Position numbers and translations under genes: made by a program. From Cetobacterium_A sp051653945 (GTDB lineage Bacteria > Fusobacteriota > Fusobacteriia > Fusobacteriales > Fusobacteriaceae), in assembly GCF_051653945.1 (NCBI RefSeq), contig NZ_JBOFXD010000050.1, positions 1 through 64,000 on the forward strand: DNA of 64,000 bases, given 5' to 3'. The notes below the pieces were generated by a model. The model saw nothing but the letters and a program-made list of their open reading frames with translations. It was not told the origin of the DNA and searched no databases. Positions 1 to 8,794 of the stretch are shown here, piece after piece; within the stretch, counting starts at the first letter, position 1, and the number at the start of each line of letters is the position of its first letter.

Positions 1-2
1 AA

Positions 3-491
3 GAAAAGAAGGAAAAGATTCTAGCAACAGGTATAGACTTTATAAACTGTGCTGAACTTCACTTTGGAGAGGACAATATAAATAACTATGTTGGAGAGAG
101 AATGTATATGGCTAGAAGAGGATATATATCTCCACTTTGGTCAAGAGAGATTACATTTAAACTTATGAAACAAGCTTGTGATGAGAACTGGCCAGTAGTT
201 GTTCACGATTGTTCAAACCACACAAAATACTCAAGAGAGTTAAATAAAAACTCTAAACAAGGACAACCTTTTGGAAATACAACTTATGTTAGTGAGTTTG
301 ATAGATTCTTACCACATCTATTCTTAGCAACTTTAGAGGATGAGAATTTTGCATTTATCGAAGAAGCTGAGTTACCAGAAAACTTAAAGTTAGAAAACTG
401 TTTAGACGAGATAGATTTTCTTATAGTTGATGATGAAGATGAGATGTATGAGGATTTCTTTGTTGAAGAGGATGAGGAAGAAGAGGAGTAG
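3..491 (+). CDS. 3' end of an uncharacterised protein, possibly radical SAM (5' end outside window)
   Basis: The reading frame is already open at the left edge of the window, so only the last 162 residues are visible. The segment holds conserved-looking motifs (ARRGYISPLWS, VVHDCSNHTKY) and ends in a very acidic tail of Asp and Glu residues. The internal Met at 102 has no ribosome binding site and is not the real start. The pattern loosely recalls C-terminal parts of some radical SAM proteins, but no CxxxCxxC cluster is visible here and the identification is weak. It lies 41 bases upstream of the SIMPL gene on the same strand. Confidence 0.5.
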   Translation, partial: EKKEKILATGIDFINCAELHFGEDNINNYVGERMYMARRGYISPLWSREITFKLMKQACDENWPVVVHDCSNHTKYSRELNKNSKQGQPFGNTTYVSEFDRFLPHLFLATLEDENFAFIEEAELPENLKLENCLDEIDFLIVDDEDEMYEDFFVEEDEEEEE

Positions 492-532
492 TATATACAG
501 TTTCAAAATAATTTTTCAATTAGGAGGGTTAT

Positions 533-1252
533 ATGAGAAATAGGTTAAATACAAGTTATGGAATTTTAGGAGTATGTATTTTTCTTGGCCTTTGGATTTT
601 AGGTTACACTTTAGGAGAGAGTTTTATAAAAACAAAAACAATGGACAGAGTTGTAACTGTAAAAGGATTAGCTGAAAAAGAGGTCATGGCTGATGTTGTT
701 CTATGGCCAATTGATTTTAAAGTTGCTGGAAATGAACTTTCAGAAATTTATTCTAATTTAGAAAGAGATAATGGTGGAATTATTGAATTTTTAAAAGAGA
801 ATGGAATAGAAAGCAGTGAGATAACTATTTCAGCACCAACTATTGAAGACAAGATGCTATATCAATACGATAATAATGTTGCTGCTTTTAGATATGTAGC
901 AACTCAAACAGTTACTGTTTATTCGACTAAAGTGGATAAGGTATATACTTTAACGAATAAAATTGGGGAACTTGTTAAGGAAAATATAGCTCTAGGAAAT
1001 TCAAATCAATATGGAACTACAACTGACTATATCTATACAAAACTTAATGATTTAAAACCTGAGATGATTGAAATGGCTACTAAAAATGCCAGAGAGGTTG
1101 CTGAAAAATTTGCAAAAGATTCAAATAGTTCTTTAGGAAAGATTAAATCTGCAAATCAAGGACAGTTTACTATAACTAACAGAGATCAACACAATCCACA
1201 GATTAAAAATGTGAGAGTTGTTAGTACAATCGAATATTACCTAGTTGATTAA
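533..1252 (+). CDS. SIMPL (DUF541/YggE-like) domain protein
   Basis: This 239-residue protein has an N-terminal signal anchor (about residues 10-28) and then the SIMPL domain, which begins with the typical TVKGLAEKEVMADVVLW stretch. It is probably tethered to the inner membrane with the domain in the periplasm. YggE-type SIMPL proteins have been linked to oxidative-stress tolerance, but the biochemical role is unsettled. An AGGAGGG ribosome binding site lies at 522-528, right before the ATG. A bidirectional terminator follows at 1274-1302. Confidence 0.75.
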   Translation: MRNRLNTSYGILGVCIFLGLWILGYTLGESFIKTKTMDRVVTVKGLAEKEVMADVVLWPIDFKVAGNELSEIYSNLERDNGGIIEFLKENGIESSEITISAPTIEDKMLYQYDNNVAAFRYVATQTVTVYSTKVDKVYTLTNKIGELVKENIALGNSNQYGTTTDYIYTKLNDLKPEMIEMATKNAREVAEKFAKDSNSSLGKIKSANQGQFTITNRDQHNPQIKNVRVVSTIEYYLVD

Positions 1253-1273
1253 AAAATATACTATATTATATAG

Positions 1274-1302
1274 AAAAGGAGGCTCTATTGAAGCCTCCTT
1301 TT
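1274..1302. terminator. Bidirectional intrinsic terminator
   Basis: An 11-bp stem (AAAAGGAGGCT paired with AGCCTCCTTTT) encloses a 7-base loop. It has T-rich flanks on both sides. It sits between the convergent SIMPL gene and DJ-1/PfpI gene and can serve both. Confidence 0.85.
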
Positions 1303-1317
1303 TATTTACTAATTTTA

Positions 1318-1875
1318 TTATATAAGTTCCATTCCCTTTTTAACTTTAGTTATAGTCCCCTCATCTACAAAAATACTAGCTAAAGCAAAACCAAACTCAA
1401 TAGATTTTCCAGCTCCTGAAGAAGTAATTAAGTTTCTATCGACTACAACATCTTTATGCTCATACTTTTCACTAGCCATCTCCTCTTTAACAGATGTGTG
1501 ACAAGTAAATCTGTAATCTCCAATTAATCCATTTATTCCTAAAGTTGTCGGTCCACCACAAATAGCTCCAACAAATTTATCACTACTATTTAAATATTCT
1601 TTAACAATCTCAACAACTCTTGAGTCGCTTCTTAAGTTGACATATCCAGGGAATCCACCAGGTATAACAACCATTACTCCCTCTCCTATATTGATATCAG
1701 AAATATTTATATCAGCAACAACCTTTACTTTTTGAGCTGACTCAACTTCTAAAGTGTTTTCCATAGTAGATACAGTAACCACATTAAGTCCTGCTCTTCT
1801 TAAAACGTCTACTGGTGACATCGCTTCAATTAGTTCAAATCCATTAGCTAACATAACAAAAATTTTCTTGTTCAT
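1318..1875 (-). CDS. DJ-1/PfpI family protein (YajL/ThiJ-like)
   Basis: The 185-residue protein matches the DJ-1/PfpI fold over its whole length. The nucleophile elbow FVGAICGGP places the reactive cysteine at residue 106, the same number as in human DJ-1, and Glu14 lies in the NGFE motif that positions that cysteine in the family. Members have been assigned roles in oxidative stress or glyoxalase and deglycase activity; the substrate here cannot be told. A strong GGAGGTG site precedes the ATG. It is a single-gene unit convergent with the SIMPL gene. Confidence 0.85.
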   Translation of the reverse strand: MNKKIFVMLANGFELIEAMSPVDVLRRAGLNVVTVSTMENTLEVESAQKVKVVADINISDINIGEGVMVVIPGGFPGYVNLRSDSRVVEIVKEYLNSSDKFVGAICGGPTTLGINGLIGDYRFTCHTSVKEEMASEKYEHKDVVVDRNLITSSGAGKSIEFGFALASIFVDEGTITKVKKGMELI

Positions 1876-1956
1876 AAAACACCTCCGAAAAATAATTAAC
1901 TTAATTATATCAGAAACATTAAAAAAACTCTAGGTTATATGATATAATCATAATAT

Positions 1957-2049
1957 AAATGAAAAAAGGAATGATAACATGAAGGTAAATTATGAATTAG
2001 AAATGAAAAAAGGAATGATAACATGAAGGTAAATTATGAATTAGAAATG
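1957..2049 (+). repeat. 44-bp perfect tandem duplication over the queH start
   Basis: Bases 1957-2000 and 2001-2044 are identical, and the first five bases of a third copy (AAATG) follow at 2045-2049. Each copy carries a Shine-Dalgarno (AAGGA), an ATG and the first codons of queH. The unit is not a multiple of three, so the upstream copy is out of frame with queH. Confidence 0.95.
1979..2026 (+). CDS. Possible 15-residue leader peptide created by the duplication
   Basis: The upstream copy of the duplicated start gives a short frame, MKVNYELEMKKGMIT, with the same AAGGA site as queH. Its TGA stop (2024-2026) overlaps the queH ATG (2023-2025) as ATGA, the classic arrangement for translational coupling. 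Translation is inferred only from the site and start being exact copies of those of queH. It may have no function of its own. Confidence 0.4.
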   Translation: MKVNYELEMKKGMIT

Positions 2050-2676
2050 CAAAAAGAACTGGATAAGATAGGTCTTAACAGTGAAAAAAAACTTTTAATA
2101 CACTCATGTTGTGCACCATGTAGTTGTGCTATACTTGAGTACCTAAAAACATATTTAAATATTGATATATATTTTTACAATCCCAACATAACAGAGAAAG
2201 AGGAATACATCACTAGATTAAATGAGCAATTTACATTTAATGATGCTATGGAATTTGGGATGACTATAGTGGAGGGAGAATATAGTCCAGGTAAAGATTT
2301 TATAGAAAAAATTAAAGGTTTTGAAAAGGAAAAAGAGGGCGGAGCTAGATGCTACAGATGTTATAAACTTAGAATGGAAGCTACTGCAAAAAAAGCTAAA
2401 GAGTTGGGATATGAATATTTTTCAACTGTTTTAAGTATAAGTCCTATGAAAAATGCTCAGTGGATAAATGAGATCGGAATTGAACTTGAAGAAAAGTATG
2501 GAGTTAAGTTTTTAAGAGGAGATTTTAAAAAGAAAAGTAGATACTTAAGAAGTGTAAATCTATCTAAAGAACATGAGTTATATAGACAGGACTACTGTGG
2601 GTGTATATATTCTAAACTTGAGAGAATGGAAAAAGAGAAAGAGAAGGAAAAAGAAAATGGAGAAACACAACAATAG
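2023..2676 (+). CDS. queH: Epoxyqueuosine reductase QueH
   Basis: QueH (former DUF208) reduces epoxyqueuosine to queuosine in tRNA and is the non-homologous counterpart of QueG. The 217-residue product has the hallmark HSCCAPCSC motif (Cys29, Cys30, Cys33) near the N terminus, then CYRCYKLRM and DYCGCIYS, the cysteines known to bind the Fe-S cluster and second metal site. The C terminus is Lys/Glu-rich. The start region is tandemly duplicated, and this ATG is chosen because it gives the full family N terminus. The 3' end overlaps the next gene by 20 bases, indicating an operon. Confidence 0.92.
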   Translation: MKVNYELEMQKELDKIGLNSEKKLLIHSCCAPCSCAILEYLKTYLNIDIYFYNPNITEKEEYITRLNEQFTFNDAMEFGMTIVEGEYSPGKDFIEKIKGFEKEKEGGARCYRCYKLRMEATAKKAKELGYEYFSTVLSISPMKNAQWINEIGIELEEKYGVKFLRGDFKKKSRYLRSVNLSKEHELYRQDYCGCIYSKLERMEKEKEKEKENGETQQ

Positions 2677-3562
2677 AAGATTTTATTCTTTAAATGATTT
2701 TTTTAAAGATGAGTTTAAAGACAAGATATTTAAAGTGTCTTTAGATGGTGGCTTCACTTGTCCAAATAGAGATGGAAAAGTTGCTCACGGTGGATGTATA
2801 TTTTGTAGTGACGCTGGAAGTGGAGAGTTTGCTGGAAATAGAAGAAAAAGTATAATAGAACAGATAGATGAACAGTTAGAGTTTTTAAAAGATAAAATTA
2901 AAGATAAGAAAGTAGTAGCTTATTTCCAAAACTTTACAAATACATATGGGGATGTAAGTTATTTAAGAGAGATATACTACGAAGCCCTAAATCACCCCAA
3001 AGTTTTAGGATTGGCAATAGGAACTAGACCTGATTGCATAGAGGATGATACTTTAGAACTTTTAAAAGAGATAAATGAAAAACATTTTTTCTGGATAGAG
3101 CTAGGTCTTCAAACAATTGATGATAAAGTTGCAAAAATAATAAATAGAGGTTATCCTCTTTCTACATATCTTGAAACATCTAAAAAATTAAAAGATAGTG
3201 GAATAAAGTTTGTTACACATATGATTGTTGGGTTACCTACAGAGGAGAGGGAAGATATTTTTAATACAGCCAAATGTATTGTTCAGTCTGGTGCTTGGGG
3301 AATAAAAATTCACTCCCTACACATTATAAAAGGGACTCCTTTAGAAAGATTATACAGAGATACGAACTTTAAAGTTTTTACTTTAGATGAGTATGTAGAT
3401 ATAGTAGTTACCATATTAAAATTTCTACCTGAGAAAATGGTTGTTCATAGAGTGACAGGGGATGGAAAAAAAGATGAAGTTGTTGAACCTAAATGGAGTT
3501 TAAATAAAAGGAAAGTTTTAAATGAAATTGAAAAAAAATTAAAAGAGAGAGAGAATATATAA
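2657..3562 (+). CDS. TIGR01212/YhcC-like radical SAM protein
   Basis: The 301-residue product starts MEKHNNRRFYSLNDFF. The ATG at 2657 is preferred over in-frame starts further upstream because AAGGA at 2645-2649 is well spaced. The segment FTCPNRDGKVAHGGCIFC carries the radical SAM cysteines, and later segments (IGTRPD, WIELGLQT, THMIVGLPTEER) follow the TIM-barrel order of this family. YhcC-like proteins bind SAM and a 4Fe-4S cluster; the substrate is unknown. It overlaps the 3' end of queH, so the two are probably translated together. Confidence 0.85.
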   Translation: MEKHNNRRFYSLNDFFKDEFKDKIFKVSLDGGFTCPNRDGKVAHGGCIFCSDAGSGEFAGNRRKSIIEQIDEQLEFLKDKIKDKKVVAYFQNFTNTYGDVSYLREIYYEALNHPKVLGLAIGTRPDCIEDDTLELLKEINEKHFFWIELGLQTIDDKVAKIINRGYPLSTYLETSKKLKDSGIKFVTHMIVGLPTEEREDIFNTAKCIVQSGAWGIKIHSLHIIKGTPLERLYRDTNFKVFTLDEYVDIVVTILKFLPEKMVVHRVTGDGKKDEVVEPKWSLNKRKVLNEIEKKLKERENI

Positions 3563-3577
3563 CGGAGGTTTTAAATT

Positions 3578-4435
3578 ATGGGTGGAACACTTATAAAATT
3601 AAAAGAATTTCAAGAGAGCTTTACTAAAAATGAGAAAAAAATATCTCATTTTTTATTAGAGAATATGGATGAGATAAAAACAATCAATACATATGATTTG
3701 GCTGTAAAATGTGATGTGAGTCAGGCCTCAGTTGTTAGATTTGCTAAAAAACTTGGCTTTAAAGGTTTTCCAGAGTTTAAAATAGCTTTAGCTGGAGATT
3801 TAGCTATGAAAAACAATGAAAAAGAGATTCAAATAATCTATGATGAGATTAGTATCGAAGATAGTACTGAGATTTTAGCTAAGAAAGTTGTATATGAAAA
3901 TATAAAAAGTGTAGAGGATACATATAAAGTTTTAAATTTTCAAGAGGTTGAAAAAGCTGTAGAAGCTATTGAAAATGCAAATAGAATATTTCTTCTAGGA
4001 GCTGGGTTCTCTGGAATAGTAGCAAGAGATTTTCAATATAAACTATGGGAGCTAGGAAAAAATGTTATATTTGAAACTGACCAACATATACAATTAACAA
4101 ATGCTTCCACTGCTCAAGAAGGAGATCTTTTATTTGTAATATCTTATAGTGGGCAAACATTGGATATATACCAAAGTATTTTAGAATTTAAAGATAAAGG
4201 TGTTAAAGTAATCACATTAACTAAGGTAGCTACAAATCCTATAAAAGATATTGGAGATATATCTTTAACGACTATAGTTGAAAAAAGTAATTTAAGATCT
4301 ACTTCTCTCTCCTCTAGAATGGCACAACTAACTGTTATTGATATTCTTTATATCAAATTAATTCAAAGAGATAGAGAGAAAGCTGATAAATTGATTGGAA
4401 ATGCAGTGGAAAGTGTAAAAAAATATAAAATGTAA
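3578..4435 (+). CDS. MurR/RpiR family transcriptional regulator
   Basis: The 285-residue protein has an N-terminal RpiR-type helix-turn-helix (about residues 20-75; the CDVSQASVVRFAKKLGFKGFPEFK stretch is diagnostic) and a C-terminal SIS sugar-phosphate domain (about 115-245, with GAGFSG and SYSGQTLD). SIS-domain regulators sense phosphorylated sugars. Its place just upstream of nagB-nagA suggests it controls amino-sugar catabolism and binds a hexosamine phosphate; this is inference from context. The site GGAGG precedes the ATG, only 15 bases after the previous gene. Confidence 0.88.
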   Translation: MGGTLIKLKEFQESFTKNEKKISHFLLENMDEIKTINTYDLAVKCDVSQASVVRFAKKLGFKGFPEFKIALAGDLAMKNNEKEIQIIYDEISIEDSTEILAKKVVYENIKSVEDTYKVLNFQEVEKAVEAIENANRIFLLGAGFSGIVARDFQYKLWELGKNVIFETDQHIQLTNASTAQEGDLLFVISYSGQTLDIYQSILEFKDKGVKVITLTKVATNPIKDIGDISLTTIVEKSNLRSTSLSSRMAQLTVIDILYIKLIQRDREKADKLIGNAVESVKKYKM

Positions 4436-4484
4436 ATATAATTCATTTTTACGAAACTTTTAAGAAAAAAAAATTCTAAAAAGA

Positions 4485-4513
4485 TTGACTTTTACAAAAA
4501 TAAATGGTAACTT
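4485..4513 (+). promoter_or_regulatory. Probable nagB promoter
   Basis: TTGACT (4485-4490) and TAACTT (4508-4513) are separated by 17 bases, 40 bases upstream of the nagB ATG. The regulator gene ends at 4435, so nagBA can be transcribed separately. No clear operator palindrome was recognised. Confidence 0.5.
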
Positions 4514-4553
4514 TATTGTAGAATATGCAAATAATTCAAGGGAGTGATTTAGA

Positions 4554-5384
4554 ATGAGAGTAATTATAACTGAGAAAAATATTGGGGACTGGGCAGCAGT
4601 TTATGTTGCAAAGAAAATATTAGCTGCAAAGCCTACTGCTGAAAAACCATTTGTATTAGGTTTACCAACTGGGGGAACACCTTTAGCAATGTATAAGAGA
4701 TTAATTAAATTTTATCAAGATGGAATTATATCTTTTGAAAATGTAGTAACATTCAATATGGATGAGTATGTTGGATTATCTCCAGCTAACGATCAAAGTT
4801 ATCACTACTATATGTATGAGAACTTCTTTAAACACATAGATGCAAAAGAGGAAAATATTAACATATTAAACGGACTGGCAACTGACTATAAAAAAGAGTG
4901 TGAAGATTATGAAGCTAAAATAAAGGCTATTGGTGGAATTGATCTATTTTTAGGAGGAATCGGACCTGATGGACATATTGCTTTCAATGAACCTGGATCA
5001 TCTTTAAGTTCAAGAACTAGAGATAAAGAGTTAACTATGGATACAATAATTGCAAATGCTAGATTCTTCGGTGGAGATATAGATAGAGTTCCAAAGTTAT
5101 CTTTAACTGTTGGAGTTGGAACTATTCTTGATGCAAAAGAAGTTTTAATAATGGTTAATGGGCATAATAAAGCAAGAGCATTGCATCACGCAGTTGAGCA
5201 AGGTGTAAATCATATGTGGACTATCAGTGCACTTCAATTACATCCAAAAGGAATTATTGTTTCTGATGAAGCTGCTTGTACAGAGTTAAAAGTTGGAACT
5301 TACAGATACTTTAAGGATATTGAAAAGAGTAATTTAGATACAGATTTATTAATAGAAGAGTTATATAAAAGTTGTGGAAAATAG
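4554..5384 (+). CDS. nagB: Glucosamine-6-phosphate deaminase NagB
   Basis: NagB converts glucosamine-6-phosphate to fructose-6-phosphate and ammonia. The 276-residue length and motifs match: LGLPTGGTPLAMY, FNMDEYVGL (catalytic Asp70), and GGIGPDGHIAFNEP (Asp139, His141, Glu146). It is followed after 15 bases by nagA, giving the usual two-step route from N-acetylglucosamine-6-phosphate to glycolysis. Regulation is probably by the RpiR-type regulator encoded just upstream. Confidence 0.96.
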   Translation: MRVIITEKNIGDWAAVYVAKKILAAKPTAEKPFVLGLPTGGTPLAMYKRLIKFYQDGIISFENVVTFNMDEYVGLSPANDQSYHYYMYENFFKHIDAKEENINILNGLATDYKKECEDYEAKIKAIGGIDLFLGGIGPDGHIAFNEPGSSLSSRTRDKELTMDTIIANARFFGGDIDRVPKLSLTVGVGTILDAKEVLIMVNGHNKARALHHAVEQGVNHMWTISALQLHPKGIIVSDEAACTELKVGTYRYFKDIEKSNLDTDLLIEELYKSCGK

Positions 5385-5399
5385 GGAGATGAACTAGTA

Positions 5400-6539
5400 A
5401 TGAAAGCTATTATAAATGGAGAATTATTTATAGGAAATAAGTTTTATACTGGAAAAGTTTTAATAATGGATGGAGAGAGAATAGTTGATATAATACCTCA
5501 AGAGGAGTTAGCAACTACTTATGAAAGTATTGAAACTATAGATGCTGAAAATGCATATGTAACTCCAGGATTTATAGATTTACAACTAAATGGTTGTGGA
5601 GGAGTTTTATTCAATGATAATATATCGTTAGAAACTTTAGAAACAATGCACAAAACGAACTTAAAATATGGATGTACTTCATTCACTCCAACACTTATTA
5701 CAACTGGAGATGAAAGTATTGAAAAAGCTATTGAGTTAGTTAAAGGTATTGAAAATAAAGGCGAGTATGGAGTTGTTGGATTACATATTGAAGGACCATA
5801 TATCTCTTTACAAAAGAAGGGGATTCATAATCCTAAGTTTATAAGAAAAGCTGATGAAGCTATGATAGATAAAATGGTAGAAGCTGGAAAAGAAAATGTA
5901 AGAATAGTTACATTAGCTCCAGAAAATACAGATAAAAAAATAATTTCGAAACTAAACGCAGCTGGAATACATGTAGCAGTAGGGCATTCTAACGCCACTT
6001 ATGAGCAAGTGAAAGAAAAAGAAGGTTTCGGAATAACTCTTGCAACTCATCTATACAATGGAATGTCATCTTTCAATCACAGAGAACCTGGAGTTGTAGG
6101 TGCTGTATTTGATAGTGATATTAAAGCTGGAGTAATTGCTGATGGATTCCACTGTCATTATTCTGCTATAAAATCAGCTATTAAAGTTATGGGAGAAAGA
6201 TTATATTTAGTCACTGATGCTGTTGCTCCTGTTGGAACAGATATGGAGTATTTCTACTTCGAAGGAAACAAAGTTTTCTATAAGGATGGAAAATGTTTTG
6301 GAGAGGATGGAACTTTAGGTGGTTCTGCATTAACTATGGATGCTGGAGTTAGAAACTTAGTTAAATATTGTGATATAACTTTAGAAGAAGCTGTGAGAAT
6401 GGCAACTTTGTATCCTGCAAAAGCTGTAAATATTGATAATGAGTACGGAAAGCTACAACCTGGATGTTTTGCTGATATCGTATTTTTAGACAAGCATTTA
6501 AATCTTAAAAAAGTTATTGCAAAAGGAAAGTTAGTATAG
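5400..6539 (+). CDS. nagA: N-acetylglucosamine-6-phosphate deacetylase NagA
   Basis: The 379-residue amidohydrolase removes acetate from GlcNAc-6-phosphate. Family motifs are in order: PGFIDLQLNGCGG, HIEGPYISLQKKGIHNP, VAVGHSNATYEQ, THLYNGMSSFNHREPG, DGFHCH and LVTDAVAPVG with the catalytic Asp. Metal ligands (Glu of HIEGP and the two later His) are all present. An AGGGAG site precedes the ATG. A weak terminator at 6547-6575 closes the operon. Confidence 0.96.
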   Translation: MKAIINGELFIGNKFYTGKVLIMDGERIVDIIPQEELATTYESIETIDAENAYVTPGFIDLQLNGCGGVLFNDNISLETLETMHKTNLKYGCTSFTPTLITTGDESIEKAIELVKGIENKGEYGVVGLHIEGPYISLQKKGIHNPKFIRKADEAMIDKMVEAGKENVRIVTLAPENTDKKIISKLNAAGIHVAVGHSNATYEQVKEKEGFGITLATHLYNGMSSFNHREPGVVGAVFDSDIKAGVIADGFHCHYSAIKSAIKVMGERLYLVTDAVAPVGTDMEYFYFEGNKVFYKDGKCFGEDGTLGGSALTMDAGVRNLVKYCDITLEEAVRMATLYPAKAVNIDNEYGKLQPGCFADIVFLDKHLNLKKVIAKGKLV

Positions 6540-6546
6540 TTTGATA

Positions 6547-6575
6547 AGGGGTAGATTATTCTACCTCTATTTTTA
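6547..6575 (+). terminator. Probable nagBA terminator
   Basis: AGGGGTAG pairs with CTACCTCT (one G-U pair) around a 6-base loop and is followed by a T-rich stretch. The stem is short, so confidence is moderate. Confidence 0.6.
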
Positions 6576-6674
6576 TATAAATTATAAAAAAGAAAAAATA
6601 ATTTTTCACCGAATAAACTTATATAAAATAGTGTCTTGATTTTAGGAAACACTTTTTAAGGAGGGCAGAAAATT

Positions 6675-7193
6675 ATGAAAAGGAAATGGATTTTAAAAGG
6701 TATTTTTTTAGGAAGTGTGTTCTTCATATCTATACTACTTATAAAACCTGTTGGGATTTCAACACAGTTTAGTGTTGCATCTGGAATGATTCAAACAATA
6801 TTTCAAGAGGGTATAATTTTTAAAGAGGGTGCTGAATTTTATAGTTTAATCGATTATTACAATCAAGATGGAATTGCTAAAAGTATAGTAACTCCATATA
6901 ACTACGGAATTATATTTGTTGTCGGTGTTTTTTTAGGAGGTATGCTCGGTAGAATATTTTTTAGGAAAAAAGAGGAGTTTATACAAAAGGAGAGTTTACT
7001 AGAAAAAGATGAAATATCTAGAGTTAAACTTTTTCTAGGTGGAGTACTTTTACTTTTCGGAGCTAGAATGGCTGGTGGATGTACAAGTGGACATATGATG
7101 AGTGGAGTTATGCAACTATCTGTCAGTAGTATTATTTTTACGATAGTTTTATTCCCTATAGCTGTAATTGTTGCTAAAAGGATAGGTGATTAA
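6675..7193 (+). CDS. YeeE/YedE family transporter, first half
   Basis: The 172-residue membrane protein has about four hydrophobic segments and the GGCTSGH motif characteristic of YeeE/YedE (TsuA-like) transporters, which take up thiosulfate or related sulfur compounds through conserved cysteines. The family is often a single longer protein; here the two halves are separate genes, as in many bacteria. The start has an AAGGAGGG site. The stop codon lies inside the 5' end of the next gene, so translation is probably coupled. Confidence 0.85.
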   Translation: MKRKWILKGIFLGSVFFISILLIKPVGISTQFSVASGMIQTIFQEGIIFKEGAEFYSLIDYYNQDGIAKSIVTPYNYGIIFVVGVFLGGMLGRIFFRKKEEFIQKESLLEKDEISRVKLFLGGVLLLFGARMAGGCTSGHMMSGVMQLSVSSIIFTIVLFPIAVIVAKRIGD

Positions 7194-7782
7194 TGTGAGA
7201 AATCTATTTTTTGATAATGTACCACTTTTAGGATTGATATTAGGTTTACTTTTTGGATTAGCACTATATTATGCTGGAGCAACAAATAGAGTTGTTATAT
7301 CTAAAATGTTAAAACTTCAAGATTTAACTCTTATGAAAATAATTGTCTTTGCTATAGGATTTAGTATGGCTCTTTTATATTTAAGTGTAGCTTTAAATTT
7401 AATTCCTTTGGATCACTTCAGTATTAAGCCTATGAATTTTGGAGTGATACTAGGAAGTGCGATTTTAGCTTTAGGTTTTGGAATGATTGGACTTTGTCCT
7501 GGAACTGCAGTAGCAAGTTTTGGAGCAGGATATTTAAAAAGTATATATGTGCTTTTAGGTGGTTTAGTTGGAGCGTTTTTATTTACACTTTCTTATCCCG
7601 TATTTAATAGTATCGGACTTTTTAAAAATCTTCTTGGTGGGAAAACTACTTTACTGTTTTTATCTGAAAAATATAATTTTCTTATACACGGAACACCTTG
7701 GATAGGGGTATTTATAGGAATTGTTTTAATTGCAATATCTCTAGCCATTCCATACTCATTATCTGAGGATGAGAAAAAATAA
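7186..7782 (+). CDS. YeeE/YedE family transporter, second half
   Basis: The 198-residue membrane protein carries the second family motif, GLCPGTAVASFGAG, which supplies the other conserved cysteine. It presumably pairs with the preceding product to form one sulfur-compound channel. Two GTG starts are possible: 7186, overlapping the upstream gene, or 7195, two bases after its stop and preceded by AGGTGAT. The second has better ribosome-site spacing. A long palindromic terminator follows. Confidence 0.84.
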   Translation: MINVRNLFFDNVPLLGLILGLLFGLALYYAGATNRVVISKMLKLQDLTLMKIIVFAIGFSMALLYLSVALNLIPLDHFSIKPMNFGVILGSAILALGFGMIGLCPGTAVASFGAGYLKSIYVLLGGLVGAFLFTLSYPVFNSIGLFKNLLGGKTTLLFLSEKYNFLIHGTPWIGVFIGIVLIAISLAIPYSLSEDEKK

Positions 7783-7785
7783 AAT

Positions 7786-7820
7786 AAAGGTATAGAGTTT
7801 TAAAACTCTATACCTTTTAT
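7786..7820. terminator. Bidirectional terminator, near-perfect palindrome
   Basis: AAAGGTATAGAGTTTT (7786-7801) is followed directly by its exact reverse complement (7802-7817), with T-rich flanks on either strand. It overlaps the stop codon of the converging nnrD gene. Confidence 0.88.
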
Positions 7821-8636
7821 AATTTTAGGAAGTATGTTTACTATATCAGTTGGAGTTATACAGTAGTAATTTTCTGAAAAATGCTCTCCACTTTTTCCAT
7901 GTATATATGCTCCAAATAAAGTTGCATCTAGAGGGGAATATTTTTGACTTATAAAAGATCCAATTATCCCACTTAAAACATCCCCCATTCCCCCAGTTGC
8001 CATAACACTATTTCCTGTTGTATTTATAAAGATATTTTCTCCATCAGTAATTAAAGTTTTATGGTCTTTTAAAAGTAATATACAACTATACTTTTGGGCA
8101 AACTCTTTTGCTATAGCTACTCTATTTACTTTTATGTATTCTATATCTAAATTTGTAAGTCTTGAAAACTCCCCGTAGTGAGGTGTTAAAATTGTGGGGT
8201 AAGTTCTATTTTTTAAAAAATCTAGATTACTATTTTTAGCTAACATTGTCAATCCATCTGCATCAATAACTATAGGTTTTGGGAAATTTAAAAGTAGCTC
8301 TTTTAAAAGGTACTCATTTTTTTGATTTATTCCAAATCCACTTCCAAAAACTATGCACGAGAATCTTTCTAAATTATCTAATATGTTTATCTCATCTAAA
8401 TTAACTATCATAACCTCGTTTAGTTTTATAGAAAAAATATCAAAAGTTTCACGATAACTTCCTAAAGTTGTAAGTCCTGAACCAGATTTTACAGCTCCCA
8501 TACTTGCAAAAAAACCAGCTCCTACCATTCCAGAACTTCCACATAAAATCAGAGTATGGCCAAAATCTCCTTTATATGATTCTAACTCTCTAGGTCTATA
8601 TATATCTTTTGCATAATCCAAATCTATAATAATCAT
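7800..8636 (-). CDS. nnrD: ADP/ATP-dependent NAD(P)H-hydrate dehydratase (NnrD domain only)
   Basis: NnrD repairs hydrated NAD(P)H. The 278-residue ribokinase-like protein shows GSSGMVGAGFFASMGAVKSGSG near the N terminus, the ILTPHYGEFSRL motif, and the nucleotide and catalytic loop TGGMGDVLSGIIGSF. The N-terminal epimerase domain (NnrE) found in many fused forms is absent, so epimerase activity would have to come from elsewhere. A GGAGG site precedes the ATG. Confidence 0.9.
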   Translation of the reverse strand: MIIIDLDYAKDIYRPRELESYKGDFGHTLILCGSSGMVGAGFFASMGAVKSGSGLTTLGSYRETFDIFSIKLNEVMIVNLDEINILDNLERFSCIVFGSGFGINQKNEYLLKELLLNFPKPIVIDADGLTMLAKNSNLDFLKNRTYPTILTPHYGEFSRLTNLDIEYIKVNRVAIAKEFAQKYSCILLLKDHKTLITDGENIFINTTGNSVMATGGMGDVLSGIIGSFISQKYSPLDATLFGAYIHGKSGEHFSENYYCITPTDIVNILPKIIKGIEF

Positions 8637-8691
8637 ATAAAAACCTCCTTAAATTACTCGGAATAATAATTATTTTTAATTTGTTAAAAAT

Positions 8692-8723
8692 AAACTACAT
8701 ATAATGTTAATTATATGTAGTTT
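8692..8723 (-). terminator. Terminator for the tyrosine recombinase gene
   Basis: AAACTACATATAA (8692-8704) pairs with TTATATGTAGTTT (8711-8723). Read on the minus strand the hairpin is followed by a T-rich stretch. It lies about 70 bases past the recombinase stop. The gap 8637-8794 otherwise shows nothing recognisable. Confidence 0.65.
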
Positions 8724-8794
8724 TGTTTCGAAAATAACAGTTATTTACATTAAAATTATTTGTAGTATTCAGTAATATATCTTTAAAATAGAAT

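Noticed and set aside
6278..6652. Minus-strand frame of 124 codons opposite the end of nagA
   Set aside because: It lies almost wholly opposite a well-supported gene, has no ribosome site, and its product resembles no protein.
6640..6660. Small hairpin (AGTGT with ACACT) before the YeeE-like gene
   Set aside because: A 5-bp stem with a long loop is too weak to call as a terminator or riboswitch.
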